Source of the DNA: Paracoccus indicus
GTDB lineage: Bacteria > Pseudomonadota > Alphaproteobacteria > Rhodobacterales > Rhodobacteraceae
Length of the DNA: 64,000 nucleotides
NCBI RefSeq assembly: GCF_003056335.1
Contig: NZ_PYWA01000007.1
Location: forward strand, 62,001 to 126,000
Direction of reading: 5' to 3'
Under the pieces are notes generated by a model. It did no database searches. It was not told the origin of the DNA and saw only the letters and a list, made by a program, of their open reading frames with translations. The position numbers were made by a program, and so were the translations under genes. Of the stretch, positions 52,460 through 61,022 are shown piece by piece. Each line of letters starts with the position of its first letter. Position 1 is the first letter of the stretch.

Positions 52460-52911
52460 CGAAGCCCGATCCCATCCCCGCGCGCCTGGCCGCGTTGAAG
52501 TCCATGTCCGTCACCCAGCTGAAGTCAGAGTGGCAGACGATCTTTGCCACGGCGGCGCCGAACAACAGCCGGGCGTTCCTCGAGAGCCGATTGGCCTACC
52601 GCATCCAGGAACTGTCGTATGGCGGTCCTGATCGCGAAACCCGACGCATGCTTGACCTGCTGGCCGACGAGGTCGGCGGCACCCTGACGCGCAAGAGCCA
52701 GATCGCCGATCCTCGCAATCCCGTGGTCGGCACGAGGCTGATCCGCGAATGGAACGGGGTCGAGCACACGATCACGGTCTTGCGGGACGGTTTCGAGTGG
52801 CAGGGCCGCCCCTACAAATCCCTGTCCGCGATAGCGCGGGCGATCACCGGAACGCGCTGGAATGGCTACCGCTTCTTCGGGTTGCGCGAACGAAAGCGGG
52901 GGAATGATTGA
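52456..52911 (+). CDS. DUF2924 protein
   Basis: 151 residues: ARLAALKSMSVTQLKSEWQTIFATAAPNNSRAFLESRLAYRIQELSYGG, then GTRLIREWNGVEHTITVLRDGFEWQGRPYKSLSAIARAITGTRWNGYRFFGL, a textbook DUF2924. Always coupled to a recombinase; probably a DNA-binding accessory or directionality factor, though this is not established. Overlaps the recombinase start (TGATG). Confidence 0.9.
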   Translation: MTKPDPIPARLAALKSMSVTQLKSEWQTIFATAAPNNSRAFLESRLAYRIQELSYGGPDRETRRMLDLLADEVGGTLTRKSQIADPRNPVVGTRLIREWNGVEHTITVLRDGFEWQGRPYKSLSAIARAITGTRWNGYRFFGLRERKRGND

Positions 52912-54236
52912 TGGAGCAGCGTCCAAATCCCGTCCGCCGCCAGCGCTGCGCTATCTACACGCGGAAGTCGTCCGAGGAAGGGCTGGAGCAGGAGTTCAAC
53001 AGCCTGCACGCCCAACGAGAGGCCTGCGAGGCCTACATCGCCAGCCAGCGTTCCGAGGGCTGGGTGCTGGTCCGCGATCAATATGACGACGGCGGCATCT
53101 CGGGCGGAACGTTGGAACGGCCCGGTCTCAAGCAGCTTCTGGCAGACATCGAAGACGGCCTGATCGATGTCGTCGTGGTCTACAAGATCGACCGACTGTC
53201 GCGATCCCTCATGGACTTCTCGAAGCTGGTTGAGGTCTTCGACCGCAACGGCGTGACCTTCGTGTCGGTCACGCAGTCCTTCAACACCACCACGTCCATG
53301 GGGCGCCTGACGCTGAACATCCTGCTCAGCTTCGCGCAGTTCGAGCGCGAGGTCACGGCCGAGCGCATCCGCGACAAGGTCCGCGCCTCCCGCATGAAGG
53401 GGATGTGGATGGGCGGCTATGTCCCGCTCGGGTACGATGTGAAGGACCGCAAACTCGTGGTGAACGAGGAAGAGGCCGCCACCGTGCGCGGCATCTTCGA
53501 ACGGTTCGTCGAGGTCGGCTCAGCGACCGTGCTGGCGCGCGAACTGCGCCGCAAAGGGCTCCGCAACAAGCAGGGCACATTGGTCGACAAGGGATATCTC
53601 TACAGGGTGCTGGTGAACCGCGTCTATCGCGGCGACGCCGTCCACAAGGGCAAGGCCTATCCCGGCGAGCATCAGGCTATCATCGACGCGCAGCTGTGGG
53701 ATCAGGTCCATGCCATCTTGCGGCAGAACCCGCGAAAGCGCGCCAACAACACCCGCGCGCAGGCGCCCGCGCTGCTTAAGGGACTGATCTTCACGGCTAC
53801 GGGCGCCGCCATGACCCCGAGCAGCACGAAGAAGGGCGCGCGGCGATACCGGTACTACGTCTCGATGGACGTCATCAAGAATCGCGAACCCAGCGATGCG
53901 GGCATCCCGCGCCGTCTTCCTGCCGACCTCGTGGAAGCGGCCGTGGTGACCGAGTTGCGGCGGGTGATGCGCGCCCCGTCGATCACGGCACAGGTCATCG
54001 CCCACATAGCGCGCGAGGGTCACGCCTTCGCCGAGGCCGACGTGATTTCCGCGCTGCAGACGTTCGACGACGTCTGGGGCCAGCTGTTCCCTGCGGAGCA
54101 GACCCGGATCGTGCAGTTGCTGGTGCGCCGGGTCACCGTGACGTCCGAGGGGCTGGTCATAGATGTCCGGACCGAAGGCGTCTCGGGCGTCATGCGCGAC
54201 ATGATGGCGCCACGAAAGAAGGTGGCGGCGGAATGA
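52911..54236 (+). CDS. Large serine recombinase
   Basis: 441 residues. N-terminal resolvase domain: CAIYTRKSSEEGLEQEFNSL (catalytic Ser near 20), then YKIDRLSRSLMDFSKLVEVF and FEREVTAERIRDKVRASRMKG. Recombinase domain: GYVPLGYDVKDRKLVVNEEEAATVRGIFERFV, and LYRVLVNRVYRGDAVHKGKAYPGEHQAIIDAQLWDQV. A reduced zinc-ribbon region (LLKGLIFTATGAAMTPSSTKKG) lacks the usual cysteines. It is the only integrase-type enzyme in the window and the likely integrator of the prophage or island. ATG 52911 overlaps the DUF2924 TGA. Confidence 0.92.
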   Translation: MEQRPNPVRRQRCAIYTRKSSEEGLEQEFNSLHAQREACEAYIASQRSEGWVLVRDQYDDGGISGGTLERPGLKQLLADIEDGLIDVVVVYKIDRLSRSLMDFSKLVEVFDRNGVTFVSVTQSFNTTTSMGRLTLNILLSFAQFEREVTAERIRDKVRASRMKGMWMGGYVPLGYDVKDRKLVVNEEEAATVRGIFERFVEVGSATVLARELRRKGLRNKQGTLVDKGYLYRVLVNRVYRGDAVHKGKAYPGEHQAIIDAQLWDQVHAILRQNPRKRANNTRAQAPALLKGLIFTATGAAMTPSSTKKGARRYRYYVSMDVIKNREPSDAGIPRRLPADLVEAAVVTELRRVMRAPSITAQVIAHIAREGHAFAEADVISALQTFDDVWGQLFPAEQTRIVQLLVRRVTVTSEGLVIDVRTEGVSGVMRDMMAPRKKVAAE

Positions 54237-54616
54237 TGAACCTGGACGAGTCCCTCCGGATCTTCGTGCCGCTCAAGGTCCGCAAGCAGAACGGGCGGCC
54301 GAAGATTATGCCGCCCGCCACCTATCTGCCCAGCGAAGACCGGACGCAGGATCCGCATATCCTGCGCGCCATTGGTCGGGCGTGGGGCTGGCGGCGGCGC
54401 ATGGAAGCTGGCGAGTTCAATACGGTCACCGATCTGGCAAAAGCCGTTGGGCTGGCCGAACGCCATGTCAGCCGCCAGCTGCGGCTCGCCTATCTCGCGC
54501 CGGGTGTCCTCAAGCGACTGGTCTACAAGCGCGAGGTGCCCGCCGTGACCCTGTTGAAACTAACCGACGTCGCGGCCCTGCCGTGGCACGAACAGCCGGA
54601 ACGGGTGTTCGACTGA
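54233..54616 (+). CDS. HTH partner protein of the recombinase
   Basis: 127 residues. N-terminal FVPLKVRKQNGRPKIMPP, then an HTH (TVTDLAKAVGLAERHVSRQLRLAYLAPGVLKRLV). This ParB/KorB-like HTH protein follows DUF2924-linked recombinases in many alphaproteobacteria. Start overlaps the recombinase stop. Likely a recombination cofactor or regulator. Confidence 0.8.
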   Translation: MMNLDESLRIFVPLKVRKQNGRPKIMPPATYLPSEDRTQDPHILRAIGRAWGWRRRMEAGEFNTVTDLAKAVGLAERHVSRQLRLAYLAPGVLKRLVYKREVPAVTLLKLTDVAALPWHEQPERVFD

Positions 54617-54619
54617 TCC

Positions 54620-55456
54620 TCAGTGAAAGCTTGCCTGAAACGTCGTCGCCGTCAGCGAGACATGCGCGTCCAGCGGCGGATGCAGTTCGAACGCCTTCGG
54701 CTCGCGTGAGAAATTCCACAGGCGGAACAGACGCCATTCCGACCGACGCTCCTCGGCCACGGCCAGTTCGTTGCGGGTGATGTGGAAGGGCGTGCGCTCC
54801 CATCCGTTCGTCGTCTTGACCTCGATCAGCCGTGTCCGGCCGTCCGGCCCGAAACTCGCGATGTCGTAGCCCGCGCCATCGCCATCCTCCTCCGACACCC
54901 AGCGCACCTTGCGCGCCAGATCGTCCCGTCCCGCCAAGCGTAGAGACGCCCGTTCATGCGCCAGCACACGTTCCTCTCCCGCGCGGCCGAGGGCTCGGTT
55001 GCGCTCATCCCGGCCCGCCACGTCGAACTTGCGGGCGATGTGCAGCATCTGCTCCAGCTCCTGCGGCGGCGGCTGGTTCGACAGCGTCGGCGGCGGCCCC
55101 ACCCAGATCTGCACCGCCTCGCGCAAACCGCCTGCGGGTTGCAGGCCAGGTTCGCGCCCGAGCCAAGCCGGGTTCAGCGCCAGCCACCGCGCCACGGCAT
55201 CCACCAAGGTCATCTGGAAGTTGAACGCGGGTTTGTAACCGGGGATCCAGTCCTCGCCGAGCCCCTTCAGCACCGCGCTGATATTCTGGTGCTTGAACTC
55301 GACGGACCCCTCGGACCGGTCTTTCAGCAGCGGCAGCAGCGCTCGGCGATGCTCGGCCTTGCTGTAGCGGCGCCCGGAGATGTCGTCGGCCAGCATCGCG
55401 AAGTAATCCGCGACGATCAGATCGTTCTCTTCATCCGTCCAGGGCCCGTTCGACAT
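54620..55456 (-). CDS. DUF3883 nuclease-like protein
   Basis: 278 residues. The N-terminus is helical (WTDEENDLIVADYFAMLADDISGRRYSKAEHRRALLPLL). The C-terminal DUF3883 has a PD-(D/E)XK pattern: GAGYDIASFGPDGRTRLIEVKTTNG, with Asp, Glu and Lys in place. DUF3883 proteins are common in restriction and defence clusters, often with helicases. Here the gene stands alone, converging with the recombinase module and adjacent to the tRNA-Ser end. A standalone restriction-like endonuclease is plausible. Confidence 0.8.
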   Translation of the reverse strand: MSNGPWTDEENDLIVADYFAMLADDISGRRYSKAEHRRALLPLLKDRSEGSVEFKHQNISAVLKGLGEDWIPGYKPAFNFQMTLVDAVARWLALNPAWLGREPGLQPAGGLREAVQIWVGPPPTLSNQPPPQELEQMLHIARKFDVAGRDERNRALGRAGEERVLAHERASLRLAGRDDLARKVRWVSEEDGDGAGYDIASFGPDGRTRLIEVKTTNGWERTPFHITRNELAVAEERRSEWRLFRLWNFSREPKAFELHPPLDAHVSLTATTFQASFH

Positions 55457-55807
55457 TGCGCCAGGCTATGGGCGCGAAGTCTGTTTGTCATCAGAGACTT
55501 CCGGCAGGGATTTCGCTGCTGTCGCCGGCCCTATGCACCAGCGCCAAGGCCTGGTGATCGGCCGCCACGGAGCCGTCCTTCTGACCGCCCTGCGCCTTCG
55601 CGTCCGTCTCCGTCACCGGATTATCTCGCGAACGGGGCGACCCCATGAACGTGGCAACTCATTGAAAACGCTACGATGTTTTGCGCCGTCCTGCGGCCGT
55701 CGAGGGGCGCTCGAAGAGAGACGCAGGCCATTCGGAGACCCATTCTACGTCAAGCGCCCGGTCTCCGAAGGGCGGATGGCGCTGCCAACACCCTTTGAAA
55801 CAAAAAG
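55457..55807. other. Intergenic at the island/chromosome boundary
   Basis: No supported gene; the open frames here are short and unconvincing. It lies between the DUF3883 gene and the terminator of tRNA-Ser, so the junction between imported and resident DNA is probably here. No repeat of the far border was recognised by eye. Confidence 0.45.
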
Positions 55808-55829
55808 AAAAAAGGCCCCAAGCGGGGCC
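55808..55829 (-). terminator. Terminator of the tRNA-Ser gene
   Basis: Minus-strand GGCCCC, loop GCTT, GGGGCC, followed by TTTTTTCTTTTT. It begins 26 bases after the tRNA CCA end. Confidence 0.8.
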
Positions 55830-55854
55830 ATTGGACGGATTCGGTGTCTGAATG

Positions 55855-55944
55855 TGGCGGAGCGAGAGGGATTCGAACCCTCGAGACGGTTCCCCGCCTA
55901 CACACTTTCCAGGCGTGCGCCTTCGACCACTCGGCCACCGCTCC
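55855..55944 (-). tRNA. tRNA-Ser (anticodon GGA)
   Basis: 90 bases including encoded CCA. Acceptor GGAGCGG pairs with TCGCTCC (one wobble), D-arm GGCCGAGTGGTCGAAGGC, anticodon loop CTGGAAA with GGA at 55910-55908, long variable arm typical of serine tRNAs, T-arm GAGGG-TTCGAAT-CCCTC. Reads UCC/UCU codons. Its 3' end faces the accessory region. Confidence 0.95.
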
Positions 55945-55990
55945 GTGGGATGGGGTCTAGCCTGTGATGCGGCGATCCGCAAGCATGATC

Positions 55991-56563
55991 TCAGAGCTTG
56001 GAAATACGCTTTTGCAGCTCGGCCAATTGGCGCCGAATTTCGGCCATATCCTGTGCATCCTCGGTGGCCGGTGCGGATGTCTCGGACGTCTCGTCTTCGG
56101 GTTCCGGGCCGGATGCGCCGCCGCGCCAGCCGCCCATCATGGTCTTTAGGAACATCTGCTGCTGGCGTTGCAGGGCCTCGAACCCCGGCATGGACGACAT
56201 CGGATTCGGGATTGCCGACATGTTCTCCATGACCTTTGACTGCCCGTCACGCAGCATCTCGAAGCTGGCGGCAAGGAACTGCGGGACGACGGATTGGGCG
56301 TTGGTCGTGTAGCTCCGGACCAGATCGGTCAGCACGTCCAGTGGAAGGACGCTTTCGCCGCGGCTTTCATGTTCGGCGATGATCTGAAGCATGTACTGGC
56401 GGGTCAGATCGTCGCCGGACTTCAGATCGACGATCTTGACATCACGACCCTCGCGAATGAAGGCGGCGATATCTTCGAGGGTCACGTAGTCGCTGGTCTC
56501 GGTGTTGTACAGGCGCCGGCTTGCATAACGCTTAATCAGCAGGGGCGCGGATGATGCGGCCAT
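55991..56563 (-). CDS. phaR: Polyhydroxyalkanoate synthesis repressor PhaR
   Basis: 190 residues. N-terminal PHB/PHA accumulation regulator DNA-binding domain (LLIKRYASRRLYNTETSDYVTLEDIAAFIREGRDVKIVDLKSGDDLTRQYMLQII), then the accumulation domain (LPLDVLTDLVRSYTTNAQSVVPQFL) and a coiled C-terminus. It binds PHA granules and, when free, represses phaP and its own gene. ATG 56563 has a good site (AAGGAAG). A CTGCACTGCAG operator lies upstream at 56631-56641. Confidence 0.93.
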   Translation of the reverse strand: MAASSAPLLIKRYASRRLYNTETSDYVTLEDIAAFIREGRDVKIVDLKSGDDLTRQYMLQIIAEHESRGESVLPLDVLTDLVRSYTTNAQSVVPQFLAASFEMLRDGQSKVMENMSAIPNPMSSMPGFEALQRQQQMFLKTMMGGWRGGASGPEPEDETSETSAPATEDAQDMAEIRRQLAELQKRISKL

Positions 56564-56630
56564 CAGGGCTTCCTTGGGGTCGTTTCGACCATGATGAAAG
56601 CTGCACATGCAAAAGGCAAAGGAAAAAATC

Positions 56631-56641
56631 CTGCACTGCAG
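56631..56641. promoter_or_regulatory. PhaR operator (phaR)
   Basis: CTGCACTGCAG between phaP end and phaR start, with a partial CTGCACATGCA at 56601-56611. It fits the TGC/GCA-rich sites reported for Paracoccus PhaR and suggests autorepression. Confidence 0.7.
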
Positions 56642-56711
56642 CGCGCACGAAAAAGGGCAGCCGAAGCTGCCCTTTCGTGACCACGTCGGTCGTACTGATG
56701 ACTCGGCCTGA

Positions 56712-57173
56712 TTACTTTGCAGTGGCGGTCGTCGCCGTCGCGGCCTTCTTGGCTGCGGCCTGCGTGTCGCGGGTTGCTTTCTCAGCAACCTTCTGCGCGT
56801 CCGAAGCCATGTCCTTGCCGGCCGTCAGCATCAGGTCGACGGTGTCCATCTGAACCTTCTTGGCGACTTCGGCATAGGCGGCCATGTGCTCGGCGGCCAT
56901 TTCGGCCGAAGAGGACGCGAAATCGCTCATGGCCTTGGCGTAATCGGCGGGCTCTTCCTTCTTCGAGGTCATTTCGCCCATGCGGGCGATCGAATCCTTG
57001 GCCCACTGCGCCGAGATCTCGGTCGAGCGTTCGGCGGCGGTCAGTGCGACCTTTGCCAGCTTCTCGCCCAGCATGCTCTGGGATTTCATCGCATCCTGCA
57101 TTGAGCTGGTGTCGATCGGGAAGTTCGCCATCATGTCCTGCATCGTCTTCGCAAAATCGGGGGTCTTGGCCAT
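56712..57173 (-). CDS. phaP: Phasin (PHA granule-associated protein)
   Basis: 153 residues, helical, without membrane segments: TPDFAKTMQDMMANFPIDTSSMQDAMKSQ, AAERSTEISAQWAKDSIARMGEM, ending in an Ala/Lys/Thr-rich tail (ATRDTQAAAKKAATATTATAK). Typical phasin that coats PHA granules and controls their size. Upstream are two PhaR-type operators (57256-57270, 57287-57300). Confidence 0.9.
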   Translation of the reverse strand: MAKTPDFAKTMQDMMANFPIDTSSMQDAMKSQSMLGEKLAKVALTAAERSTEISAQWAKDSIARMGEMTSKKEEPADYAKAMSDFASSSAEMAAEHMAAYAEVAKKVQMDTVDLMLTAGKDMASDAQKVAEKATRDTQAAAKKAATATTATAK

Positions 57174-57255
57174 AACGTATACTCCTGTAACTGCGACGAC
57201 AGAGAGACTTGGATAGGGAACAATCGTCGCTTCTATTCCGTGGCCCCAATATGCA

Positions 57256-57300
57256 TGCTGCAGTGCAGCATTTCAAGGGTCATCTTCTGCACTGCAGCAG
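57256..57300. promoter_or_regulatory. Paired PhaR operators upstream of phaP
   Basis: TGCTGCAGTGCAGCA (57256-57270) and CTGCACTGCAGCAG (57287-57300) in the 190 bases between phaC and phaP. Both are palindromic TGC/GCA arrays as known for PhaR of Paracoccus. They should repress phaP until granules titrate PhaR. Confidence 0.8.
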
Positions 57301-57363
57301 AATCGGGTCGCGTTCTGGCAGTTCGGCGTAAACCCTTGATCCGTCGATCTACCCCTGCCCCTG

Positions 57364-59466
57364 TCAGCCGGCACGTTCGTGGACATAGCTGCCGGGCGCG
57401 GGTTCCAGCCCATCTTCGGGCATGCGCGCATCGACCATCTGCCCTGCCCTTTCGGCTAGCCACTCGCCCCATCGCGGCCACCAGCTGCCCTCGTGGAAGC
57501 TGGCCGATTCCCGCCATTCCTCGTGGCCACTGGTGAAGTCGTCGTCGCTGACGTAATGCCCGTATTTCTTCTTGGAGGGCGGGTTCACGATGCCTGCGAT
57601 ATGCCCTGACTGCGACAGGATGAAGGTCCGGTCGCGGGTGCCCATGGCGGCCACGCCCCGCCAGCAGTCCTTCCAAGGTGCGATATGGTCGGTTTCGCAG
57701 GCGATGGCGCACAGGGGCACCTTAACGTCGGAAATATGCAGACGTCGGCCCATGATCTCGAAGCCCTCGCCTGCGAAGGCGTTCTCTTGGCACAGCCCGT
57801 GCAGGTATTGCATGGCCATGCGCCCCGGCAGGTTGGTGCTGTCGCCGTTCCAGAACAGCAGGTCGAAGGCCGGTGGCGCCTCGCCCATCATGTAGCTTCG
57901 GATCGCCGGGCCCCAGACCAGATCGTTGGCGCGCAGAAAGCTCATGGTGCGCGACATCAGGTGGGCGCGCAGCAACCCGTGGCGTTTGACCTCCTCGGCG
58001 ATGCCCGAGACGAAATCGTTCTGCAGGAAGCTGGTGAATTCCCCTTGATCCGAAAAATCCGTCAGCGTCGTGAACAAGGTGGCCGAGTTGATCCGCTTGT
58101 CACCGCGTTGTTCCAGCAGGGCCAGCGTCAGCGATAGCGTGGTACCCGCAATGCAATAGCCGACGGCGTTCAGCTTCTCCTGTCCGGTCAGATCGCGGAC
58201 CCTGTCCATCGCATCCAGATAGGCCGCGATGTAATCCTCCATCCCGGTCTCGGACAGTTCCGGCCCGGGGTTCTTCCAGCTGACGATGAACAGGGTATGC
58301 CCCTGTTCCAGCAGCCAACGGATCATGCTGTTCTGTGGCTTGAGGTCCAGGATGTAGAACTTGTTGATCCAGGGCGGGAAGATGATCAAGGGCAACGCGT
58401 GAACCTTGTCGGTCGTGGGCGCGTATTGGATCAGCTCGTACAAGGGTGCGCGGTGGACCACGGTTCCCGGAGCGGTTCCGATGTTGTCGCCCACGGCAAA
58501 TGCGTTGCGATCTGCCAGCGAGACGACCATCTCGCCGCCGTTCATCTCGACGTCGCGGACAAGGTTCTCAAGCCCGCGGACAAGGCTTTCGCCCTCGGTC
58601 TCGATGGCCTTTTCCAGCGCGTCGGGATTGGTGGCCAGGAAATTCGTCGGCGCCATCATGTCGATGATCTGATTGGTCAGCCAGTCGACCCGCCTGCGCG
58701 CGATCTGATCGGGCAGCTGCAATTCGCTGGCGGCATCGCGAAGCGCGCGGGCATTGGTCTGATACTGCTTCTTGATCAGGTTGAAATAGGGATGGCTTTT
58801 CCACAGCGGGTTCGAGAACCGGCGATCGTCCGCATTCTCATCCTCGGGGGCGGACAGCTGGCCCTTGGCCAGCGCCTGCTGGGCGCGGGAATAATTCGTC
58901 AGCGTCTCGGCCCAATAGGAGACCTGCGTTTCCAACATGCGGGTGGGATGTTCGCTCAGCGTCTTCATGAAGGCGCTGGTGGCGGTCATGAACAGGTCCG
59001 GGCCCGGCCCCTCGACGCCGGGGTTGGGCAGGCTGCGCGATCCGAAGGCCTGCATCAGGCGCTGGCCCAGCCCCTCGATCCGTTCGATGTTCTCGGCCAG
59101 CTTCTGCGCGGTCGGGCCATGCCCCATATCCGCCATGCGCGACAACATGCGGGCGGCCTCCTGCTGACTGTCCTGAATGTCCCGAATGGGATCCGGTGTC
59201 TTTTCCGCACCCTGATCCCCCGCCTGCGGTTCCGGGTTGGCATCCACCTTGGGCGCGGCCTTGGCAGATGGCTTTCGTGTTCTTCTGCGCGGTGCTGCGG
59301 TCGGTTTCTTCTGCGCGGCCGCATCTTGCTGCACTGCAGCATCATCCGACGTCTTCGGGGCTGTCGCATCCGCCGCATTGGCGCGGCTGCGCGACCTGCC
59401 ACTTGCTGGCTTCTTCTGCCCTGCCCCGGTAACTTCTTTGTCCGAATTCCTTGGCTGGCTTGCCAT
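57364..59466 (-). CDS. phaC: Class I polyhydroxyalkanoate synthase
   Basis: 700 residues from ATG 59466, preceded by AGGGGGG at good spacing; an ATG 9 bases earlier is too close to that site. PHA synthases polymerise (R)-3-hydroxyacyl-CoA on granules. The lipase-like box GYCIAGTTLS with the catalytic Cys is near residue 438; the acid is in ETDHIAPW and the base in QSGHIAGIVNPP. The N-terminal ~100 residues are a basic Ala/Lys/Pro-rich extension (PAPRRRTRKPSAK-like), making it longer than usual. A PhaR-type operator lies inside this extension at 59327-59341. Confidence 0.93.
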   Translation of the reverse strand: MASQPRNSDKEVTGAGQKKPASGRSRSRANAADATAPKTSDDAAVQQDAAAQKKPTAAPRRRTRKPSAKAAPKVDANPEPQAGDQGAEKTPDPIRDIQDSQQEAARMLSRMADMGHGPTAQKLAENIERIEGLGQRLMQAFGSRSLPNPGVEGPGPDLFMTATSAFMKTLSEHPTRMLETQVSYWAETLTNYSRAQQALAKGQLSAPEDENADDRRFSNPLWKSHPYFNLIKKQYQTNARALRDAASELQLPDQIARRRVDWLTNQIIDMMAPTNFLATNPDALEKAIETEGESLVRGLENLVRDVEMNGGEMVVSLADRNAFAVGDNIGTAPGTVVHRAPLYELIQYAPTTDKVHALPLIIFPPWINKFYILDLKPQNSMIRWLLEQGHTLFIVSWKNPGPELSETGMEDYIAAYLDAMDRVRDLTGQEKLNAVGYCIAGTTLSLTLALLEQRGDKRINSATLFTTLTDFSDQGEFTSFLQNDFVSGIAEEVKRHGLLRAHLMSRTMSFLRANDLVWGPAIRSYMMGEAPPAFDLLFWNGDSTNLPGRMAMQYLHGLCQENAFAGEGFEIMGRRLHISDVKVPLCAIACETDHIAPWKDCWRGVAAMGTRDRTFILSQSGHIAGIVNPPSKKKYGHYVSDDDFTSGHEEWRESASFHEGSWWPRWGEWLAERAGQMVDARMPEDGLEPAPGSYVHERAG
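59327..59341. promoter_or_regulatory. PhaR-type operator inside phaC
   Basis: TGCTGCACTGCAGCA, a near-perfect palindrome, about 125 bases into the phaC reading frame. Same half-sites as the phaP operators. It could act as a roadblock or bridge to the site at 59575. Confidence 0.6.
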
Positions 59467-59574
59467 ATGAAACATTCCCCCCTAATAATATGGGAATGAT
59501 ACGCGCAGGGCAGGCAAGGCGTAAACCCGGCTTGTGACCGAAATTCGGTCGGCTCCGATGGCGAAGACAGCGAT

Positions 59575-59588
59575 GCCGCAGTGCAGCA
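59575..59588. promoter_or_regulatory. PhaR-type operator at the phaZ 5' end
   Basis: GCCGCAGTGCAGCA on the plus strand, upstream of the preferred phaZ starts and about 110 bases from the divergent phaC start. It shares the GCAGTGCAGCA core with the phaP operator and may control both phaC and phaZ. Confidence 0.55.
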
Positions 59589-59602
59589 AGATGGTGGATG
59601 AC

Positions 59603-60949
59603 ATGCCGGTCAAGGGTATCAAGGGCATCGTGTCCTATGACGCGATGGAAACGATCAGGAACACGAACGAATGGCTGGGTGCGACGGCCCGCGCCATGGG
59701 CTCCTACCCCGCCTTCGCACTGGTGCCCAATCCGGCGTTCCACCTGCTCAGCGCATGGGGTCGCGTCACCGAACGCAGCTTCAGCCGCATGGTCATGAAA
59801 CCCGATTGGGAAATCCCCAGCATCGTGGGTGAGGATGGCCAGGACCACATCATCTATGTCGAACCCGAGCTGAAGCGCCCCTTCGGCGACCTGATCCACT
59901 TCCGCGTCGCACGCCGCGATCCCATGCCGCGCAAGGTGCTGCTGGTCGCGCCCATGTCGGGCCATTACGCGACGCTGATGCGCTCGACCGTCATCTCGCT
60001 TCTGCCCGACTGCGAGGTTTACGTCACCGATTGGCACAACGCCCGCGACATCCCCGTCAGCGAGGGCAAGTTCGACATCGAGGATTACACCAGCTATCTG
60101 GTGGATTTCATCAAGCATCTGGGCCCCGACACCAATGTCATCGCCGTCTGCCAGCCCGCGCCCCTTGCGCTGGCCGCGACAGCCATCCTGGCGGCCGAGG
60201 ATCCCAAGGCCCAGCCCCGCACGCTGACCCTGATCGGCGGCCCTGTCGACCCCGATGCCGCCGCGACCGAGGTGACCGATTTCGGCAACCGCATCACTAT
60301 GGGTGAGCTGGAGCATCTGGTCATCCAATCCGTCGGCTTCAAATATCGCGGCGCGGGGCGGATGGTCTATCCGGGACTGGCGCAGCTGGGCAGCTTCATC
60401 GCCATGAACGCGGAATCCCACAGCCGCGCCTTCATCAACCAGATCTTCGCCGAGGCGCGCGGCACCGCATCGGACGCCGACAAGCACAACAAGTTCTATG
60501 ACGAATACCTGGCCGTGATGGACATGACGGCGGAATTCTACCTCTCGACGGTTGAACGTATCTTCAAGAACCTTGAGATCGCGCAGAACCGCTTCACCGT
60601 GAACGGCACGCCAGTCGATATCAGCAAGATCACCGACGTCGCCGTCATGACGGTCGAGGGTGGAAACGACGACATCTCGGCCCCCGGGCAATGCGTCGCG
60701 GCGCTGGACCTGTGCAGCGGCGTTCCCGCCGACAAGAAGGTGCAGCATCTGGAACCGGGCGCCGGGCATTATGGCATCTTTGCCGGCAAGTCTTGGCGCC
60801 TGAACATCCGCCCGCTGGTTCTGGACTTCATCGACGAGAACGCCGCCCTGCCGGACTCGATCAAGCCCAAGCGCCGCCGCAAGGAAGGTGCCAAGAACCC
60901 CGATTGCGGCAGCGTCGATACCATGGATGACGGCAAGATCGCCGTTTGA
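59603..60949 (+). CDS. phaZ: Intracellular polyhydroxyalkanoate depolymerase
   Basis: 448 residues from ATG 59603. The frame opens at 59534, and GTG 59630 (just before SYDAMETIRNTNEWLGATARA, the usual family start) is equally possible. Alpha/beta-hydrolase with a Cys nucleophile in VCQPAPLALAA, and a C-terminal EPGAGHYGIFAGKSWR with the catalytic His; Asp in TVEGGNDDISAPGQC. It releases hydroxyacid monomers from native granules. Divergent from phaC. Confidence 0.92.
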   Translation: MPVKGIKGIVSYDAMETIRNTNEWLGATARAMGSYPAFALVPNPAFHLLSAWGRVTERSFSRMVMKPDWEIPSIVGEDGQDHIIYVEPELKRPFGDLIHFRVARRDPMPRKVLLVAPMSGHYATLMRSTVISLLPDCEVYVTDWHNARDIPVSEGKFDIEDYTSYLVDFIKHLGPDTNVIAVCQPAPLALAATAILAAEDPKAQPRTLTLIGGPVDPDAAATEVTDFGNRITMGELEHLVIQSVGFKYRGAGRMVYPGLAQLGSFIAMNAESHSRAFINQIFAEARGTASDADKHNKFYDEYLAVMDMTAEFYLSTVERIFKNLEIAQNRFTVNGTPVDISKITDVAVMTVEGGNDDISAPGQCVAALDLCSGVPADKKVQHLEPGAGHYGIFAGKSWRLNIRPLVLDFIDENAALPDSIKPKRRRKEGAKNPDCGSVDTMDDGKIAV

Positions 60950-61022
60950 GCTTGGCGGAACCGCCAGTCGCGCGTGTCGTTGTCTTCCCGACGGTCGCAT
61001 CAGGCGACCAAGGGAGATTTCC

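Larger units (their letters stand above)
12961..54616. mobile_element. Siphovirus-type prophage plus recombinase module
   Basis: A contiguous set of lysis, tail, head, packaging, methylase, replication and recombination genes, followed by an orphan gene and a serine recombinase module. Late genes run leftward from 34568 to 12961 in the reverse of the usual order terminase, portal, capsid, tail, lysis. Borders are approximate: the left end is between the small gene at 12855 and the o-spanin, and the right end lies after the recombinase partner gene at 54616. I could not find a convincing direct repeat joining the two ends. Genes look intact, so it may be inducible. Confidence 0.7.

Noticed and set aside
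55855-55871. tRNA-Ser 3' end as the exact partner of the repeat at 1904
   Set aside because: Only 12 of the last 14 tRNA bases agree. A recent insertion would give an exact duplicate, so a link between the two ends is not claimed.
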